Below are positions 60,221-64,000 of a stretch of 64,000 bases of DNA, in pieces. The stretch is taken from the NCBI GenBank assembly GCA_020809705.1, contig CP085826.1, forward strand, positions 3,906,001-3,970,000, read 5' to 3'. A program made the position numbers and the translations under genes. The number at the start of each line of letters is the position of its first letter. Position 1 is the stretch's first letter. The stretch comes from Calonectria ilicicola. Taxonomy: Eukaryota > Ascomycota > Sordariomycetes > Hypocreales > Nectriaceae. The notes beneath the pieces are model-generated. The model did not search any database and was not told the DNA's origin. It saw only the letters and a list, made by a program, of their open reading frames with translations.

Positions 60221-60620
60221 CACCCCCTTGAAAATTGCCCTTGTGACCCTTTCACATTGAACAACATCGCAGAATTTGATTGATCTGAACATCGATCTGA
60301 TGGCCGAAAATAAATAAATAAATAGGTAAATTTTTATATTATTTATATAATATTTATTATTACTTGATGACTGAGGAGTCGGAAAGTAGAGGGGGACAAT
60401 CGGTTAACGGTTGTATTGTATGACGAGCGCTATAATTACACTGCCCCTTGTCAGAATGTTCCTTTGGCTTCTTCATTCAACTGCCCCGGAACGTCAACTT
60501 CAGAATTAAACTAAAAGAGAAGTGAAAAAGGCGATTTTCTTCCACCATATCCAAACCACAATTTTATTTATTTATTTATTTATTAATTTTTTTTTTTCAT
60601 TTTATTTATTTACGATGTTT
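60221..60620. repeat. Diverged third copy of the foldback element
   Basis: The left part (60221-60392) aligns by eye with the left arm at 40288-40442: CACCCCCTTGAAAATTG, CCCTTGTGACC, a CTGAACATCGATCTGATGG block against CTGAAGATATCAGTTTGGTGG, then AAATAAATAAATAAAT and TTATATAATATTTATTA. A right part from about 60531 (GCGATTTTCTTCCACCATAT) to the ATTT/T-rich run ending near 60615 matches the complement of the inner left arm only weakly. The loop is longer than in the 40-kb copy. Confidence 0.5.
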
Positions 60621-61485
60621 TTCCTCCCCTAGAAATTAGGTTAGTCGGGGGACCCTGGAAAAACGTCGAGCGGCACGATCTTCCAAGGGTTCTATTGTGT
60701 ACTGTCAACTGGTGGGTGCTTCAAAATTCGGCAGCGATTAATTTGAGGGGGCATTGGCATGCACCTTGGCCGACCCTCGGGACAATACCCTCTTTTGACT
60801 AGGACGACAAACGCCAATTGCATCGGGCGGCAGGCAATATAAATGTGCAATCAAGTCATTCAAATGGACACGAACCATAACCCTCAAACCTACCCCTCAA
60901 ACTTTACACTTGCTTTGGATGACATGATCTCATGGAGCGTACGGTACGGTCCACATCAAGTTGGTAATTATACCAGAACAGAACGCATGACATATTGATC
61001 AAATGAGTGATTGGCATTAAAAAACAAGACGCCGATAATTCGAACAACACTTAATTGAAACCGTTTTTGCCGATAAACATCAAACAATCCACGTTGGACC
61101 TCATCAGGTAGCATTGTTGTCGAAGCTTGCACCACCTTGCCTCATGTACTTCTCCTTCCTGAGCAAGTGTGCAGGTGGCCATTAGATGGCCAAAGCTCGA
61201 GCGGAACAACAGGGTGCATTTATTCCGGACCCGAACCAACCTATCTTGCACTCAGCACCACGGATCAATACCATGATAAGATGTGAAATAATTGCAAAGG
61301 AAACACACGACGTGCTAATTTCGTCATAGTCTTAACATGGTATTGACGCTGAGGTTGCTTTTATTGGAATGTTGGTGGCAACATCTCGTCTTGATGATGC
61401 AGGGCTTGCATCATGATGATATATGCGACTCACTGCATTTTTCTGATGATACTTTCGCGGTATCTAATCTAAGCTTTTTTTTTTT
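60621..61485. other. 3' flank of the glycosylase gene
   Basis: No supported gene. Short frames on both strands are not protein-like. Confidence 0.45.
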
Positions 61486-63087
61486 TCATTCATGTTGTAC
61501 CTCATCCACAACCATTAACCCACCAGTATCGTCATATCTGACCCTTCCTTCATTAGCGGCCCTCTGCATTTCCCCTCGAAGCACAGTGCGTTCCCCCGTA
61601 GCAGGATCCCATTCCCATCCTTCGCGCATCCACATCCAACGCAGATACGCTCGCAGCTCCTTGTCCTGTGGCATTACCCTCATCCATTCCGGTTGGAACT
61701 CTGGTTCCCGGCCTTTGCCGTTCCAATCCTCGGCCCGGCCTAGTAGCTCATCGCGACAGAATATGCGCCAGCTGTCGATTGCGTATTTGCCCTTTGTCAG
61801 GTGTCCAATTTCCCAGGCCTCCAACTCACCGGAATCTTCCAACAATGAAGCACTTGACTCGGGTTCAAGGGAGTCATTATCAGTGACACCTGCCATTGTT
61901 GAGAGGGGATCAATGTCTCGGCAATCGTAATTCTTCACCTTGTGTGTTACCCCTGGCCTTGGTGGATCTTCCAAGAAACCTCGAGCATATTTTTGCATGA
62001 ACGCAACCCGGTTCGCTGACAAGCCAAGGTGGCGAATCATGTTTATTAATTCCCCCGCATTATCAGGGTTGGCTACGTCTTGTGGAGCAGGAAAACGTTC
62101 TTTTACCTTGTAAAACACGGGTATGGCTACCTTTCCATGCGTTTTGATGAGGAATGTGACTGCAACCAGAAGCCAGAATGGTTCATGGGCAAATTCTTCT
62201 TGTATGATGCCAAAGTTTGGCGAAGTAAGAGGGGCAAATGGTACTGTTGCAACTGTGTTTGGAGGAGGTCGCTTTTTGATTGGGGATTTCCTCCCTTTTA
62301 TATCTGGCAATGATGATGATGAGGAGGAGGTAAAATATGGCGAAATTTTTCCAAAACATTTTACACTAGTTGTGTTGTCGTCAGGGGGAGCCAAGAGGTC
62401 TGCATTGGTACTAGAATGATTGATATCATATGATTGGTCTGCTTGGTCTTTGGATTCAGTGGTGATGGCACTCGCTAGTTCAATAAAGGTAGGGCAAGTG
62501 CTATTTTCGCATGGTGGAGGTGGAGAGCGAGTAGAGCGGTGCGAAAAAGATGAGCGGGCTTCATGCAAGGCACTCCAGTTGCGACTCCCAGTGGGGTTCT
62601 GGTCATGGGCTTCATCTGACCAGTAATGGGAGGTAGTGATGGGTCTTTTTGACTTTACAGGCTGAGATGATGTCAGGCCGTCTGGGTTCTTCTGCTGGAT
62701 GGGTTGTACAAACGATGATGATAGAGTTTCCGCGTTTTGCTCAAGAGCTTTTGCTTGGGCAATGAGACGGTCCGTCTCCTCCCAGGGGTTCGCCGTAGGC
62801 AAATCGTTGCTGGTCCCCTTAAACATATCCCATACAGAGGCCAGAAGGTCTTGAGGTTCTAGGCTCTGCACGTCATTGCCCCGACTCCGTCGAATAGACT
62901 CGGCGCGCTCAATGAGGTAGTGCCAGTCCTCGGCGCCGGCCGTTAGGCTTTGTCGGAGAAGCCGTTCGGTCTCCGCTGATGCACCGAGTGACTCGACCGC
63001 GTCGGCCAGAAACTCCCGGGCGTCCTGCCAGACGTCGAAAACACTGAGAACGTCATGGCCAAAACGCGACCCGCCCGGTTTAGCCAT
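61486..63087 (-). CDS. MBD4-type HhH-GPD DNA glycosylase (mismatch-specific)
   Basis: A single exon of 533 residues from MAKPGGSRFGHDVLSVF. The first ~270 residues are polar and probably disordered. From about 280 the C-terminal half matches the glycosylase domain of MBD4: FGIIQEEFAHEPFWLLVAV, FLIKTHGKVAIPVFY, IRHLGLSANRV, then GKYAIDSWRIFC, whose Asp438 lies where the catalytic Asp of MBD4 is. A late DKELRAYLRWMW fits the last helices. MBD4 removes T or U opposite G at deaminated CpG; no methyl-CpG-binding domain is visible here, as is usual outside animals. Plant ROS1-like or MutY-like proteins would carry an iron-sulfur Cys cluster, which is absent. Function is predicted by family. Confidence 0.82.
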   Translation of the reverse strand: MAKPGGSRFGHDVLSVFDVWQDAREFLADAVESLGASAETERLLRQSLTAGAEDWHYLIERAESIRRSRGNDVQSLEPQDLLASVWDMFKGTSNDLPTANPWEETDRLIAQAKALEQNAETLSSSFVQPIQQKNPDGLTSSQPVKSKRPITTSHYWSDEAHDQNPTGSRNWSALHEARSSFSHRSTRSPPPPCENSTCPTFIELASAITTESKDQADQSYDINHSSTNADLLAPPDDNTTSVKCFGKISPYFTSSSSSSLPDIKGRKSPIKKRPPPNTVATVPFAPLTSPNFGIIQEEFAHEPFWLLVAVTFLIKTHGKVAIPVFYKVKERFPAPQDVANPDNAGELINMIRHLGLSANRVAFMQKYARGFLEDPPRPGVTHKVKNYDCRDIDPLSTMAGVTDNDSLEPESSASLLEDSGELEAWEIGHLTKGKYAIDSWRIFCRDELLGRAEDWNGKGREPEFQPEWMRVMPQDKELRAYLRWMWMREGWEWDPATGERTVLRGEMQRAANEGRVRYDDTGGLMVVDEVQHE

Positions 63088-64000
63088 TTTTAAACCGGTT
63101 TCCGTGCTTATGCGATGTGGTGTGCTGACTGATGCTACCGGACAAGAGGGTGAGTCAAAAGAGCTGCTTGCTGGTATGGCATGGGGAGAACCGAACCCAC
63201 TTCGACAGACTGAAGCATCAGAGTGGGCGATGTCTTGAGGGATTGGTCACCAATGAATGTGAGAATGTAGATGCGAACACAGCGAGATCGGTGTTTGGGG
63301 TAGAAATTTCCGGATCGACGTGCGGTAAACGAGAAGTCGGTTGACCCCGCTACGCAAACGACACCTGCAAGGCGCGATGTCCGGGATGTGGCGAATCATC
63401 AAGCATATCCTTGAGTGCATTGAGTTTTTGAGCATATCTACAAAGTGACTATACTTTTTTTCCAGGTCGCGCTATCTCCGGGGTATAGTGATAGTTGATT
63501 GCAATCATAGACGTTTGTAGGACGCAATGGCTGCTACATAGATCTTGTCTCCCCAGCCATGTGTGCAAATGGCGTGGTTTGGCAGTGACGCCAGAAGCCG
63601 CCACGAGACAGGGCGACACTCCAGACACATGCCTGACCAGGCTAGTGACGGCTCTCTAGTGACGGCACTCTCGTGAAATGCGCACCGTTGGGCCGACGAG
63701 TCAACTCGGACGACCTGGTGCCCGGCTGGGCACACGTGTCCCCCAAATTCAGCTTTGAGGGCCCCTGCACCTGCACCCCGTCCGCATTTGCCGTAGCGGG
63801 TTGCTGGACGGGGCTTGCAGCACCACTGTGCTCTCGTTACTCGGCAATCAAAGTGCCGTTGGATGGGGTTAATCGGTGAGCGTCTCCGAGAACTGCGGGC
63901 AATTGAGCGAGCCGAGAAAATGTGGCTCTCGGGGGTACTCAACCTTCCTGCTTAGCCTGTATGGTGCGCCCCGTACTGCCCGACTACCTCATAGCCAGGC
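63088..64000. other. Glycosylase promoter and window end
   Basis: No supported gene. Short frames on both strands overlap and lack protein character. A gene could begin beyond the window edge. Confidence 0.45.

Overview
The window is nuclear DNA of a filamentous ascomycete, most likely a Sordariomycete close to Hypocreales. The evidence is short introns (46-87 nt, a few longer) with GT/AG borders and CTAAC- or CTAAT-type branch sites, long single-exon ORFs, a tRNA-Ser with a tiny intron, and a fungal gene set: an Sgs1/QDE-3 type RecQ helicase, Mph1, Mex67, a NUC-1-like bHLH factor, Pcc1, Cdc14, an Erv29/SURF4 cargo receptor, an Atg33-like protein, an MBD4-type glycosylase and a HeLo-type pseudokinase. 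No rRNA, CRISPR or prokaryotic operon is visible.

Layout. 0.6-5.7 kb: RecQ helicase (-). 6.5 kb: tRNA-Ser(CGA) with a half-copy of an inverted-repeat element just downstream. 9.0-14.7 kb: six-exon ankyrin protein (+) with an N-terminal segment that looks like a nucleotidyltransferase fold. 15.1-16.1 kb: Atg33-like membrane protein (-). 16.5-17.0 kb: a possible spliced non-coding transcript. 17.2-20.5 kb: Mph1/FANCM helicase (-), divergent from MEX67 (+, 21.2-23.4 kb). 23.4-28.6 kb and 30.8-36.0 kb: two long gene-free stretches around a kelch/beta-propeller membrane protein (28.6-30.8 kb). 36.8-38.9 kb: bHLH-zip factor. 39.3-39.8 kb: Pcc1 with a GC-AG intron. 40.3-40.7 kb: a foldback element. 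40.8-51.5 kb: an AT-rich accessory block of lineage-specific or decayed genes, including a protein of exact 37-residue repeats and a broken gene. 52.8-54.9 kb: Cdc14 phosphatase. 55.5-57.4 kb: HeLo pseudokinase. 58.2-59.2 kb: Erv29. 60.2-60.6 kb: a diverged third copy of the foldback element. 61.5-63.1 kb: MBD4-type glycosylase.

How the genes relate. Three genes act in genome maintenance (RecQ, Mph1, the T:G-type glycosylase) and Cdc14 in mitotic exit, but they are separate transcription units with no sign of an operon-like cluster. The parts most likely to be new are the inverted-repeat element family, the nucleotidyltransferase-like/ankyrin fusion, the 37-residue repeat protein, and the decayed genes of the accessory block. 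All exon boundaries were read by eye from frame continuity and splice consensus; none is backed by transcripts.
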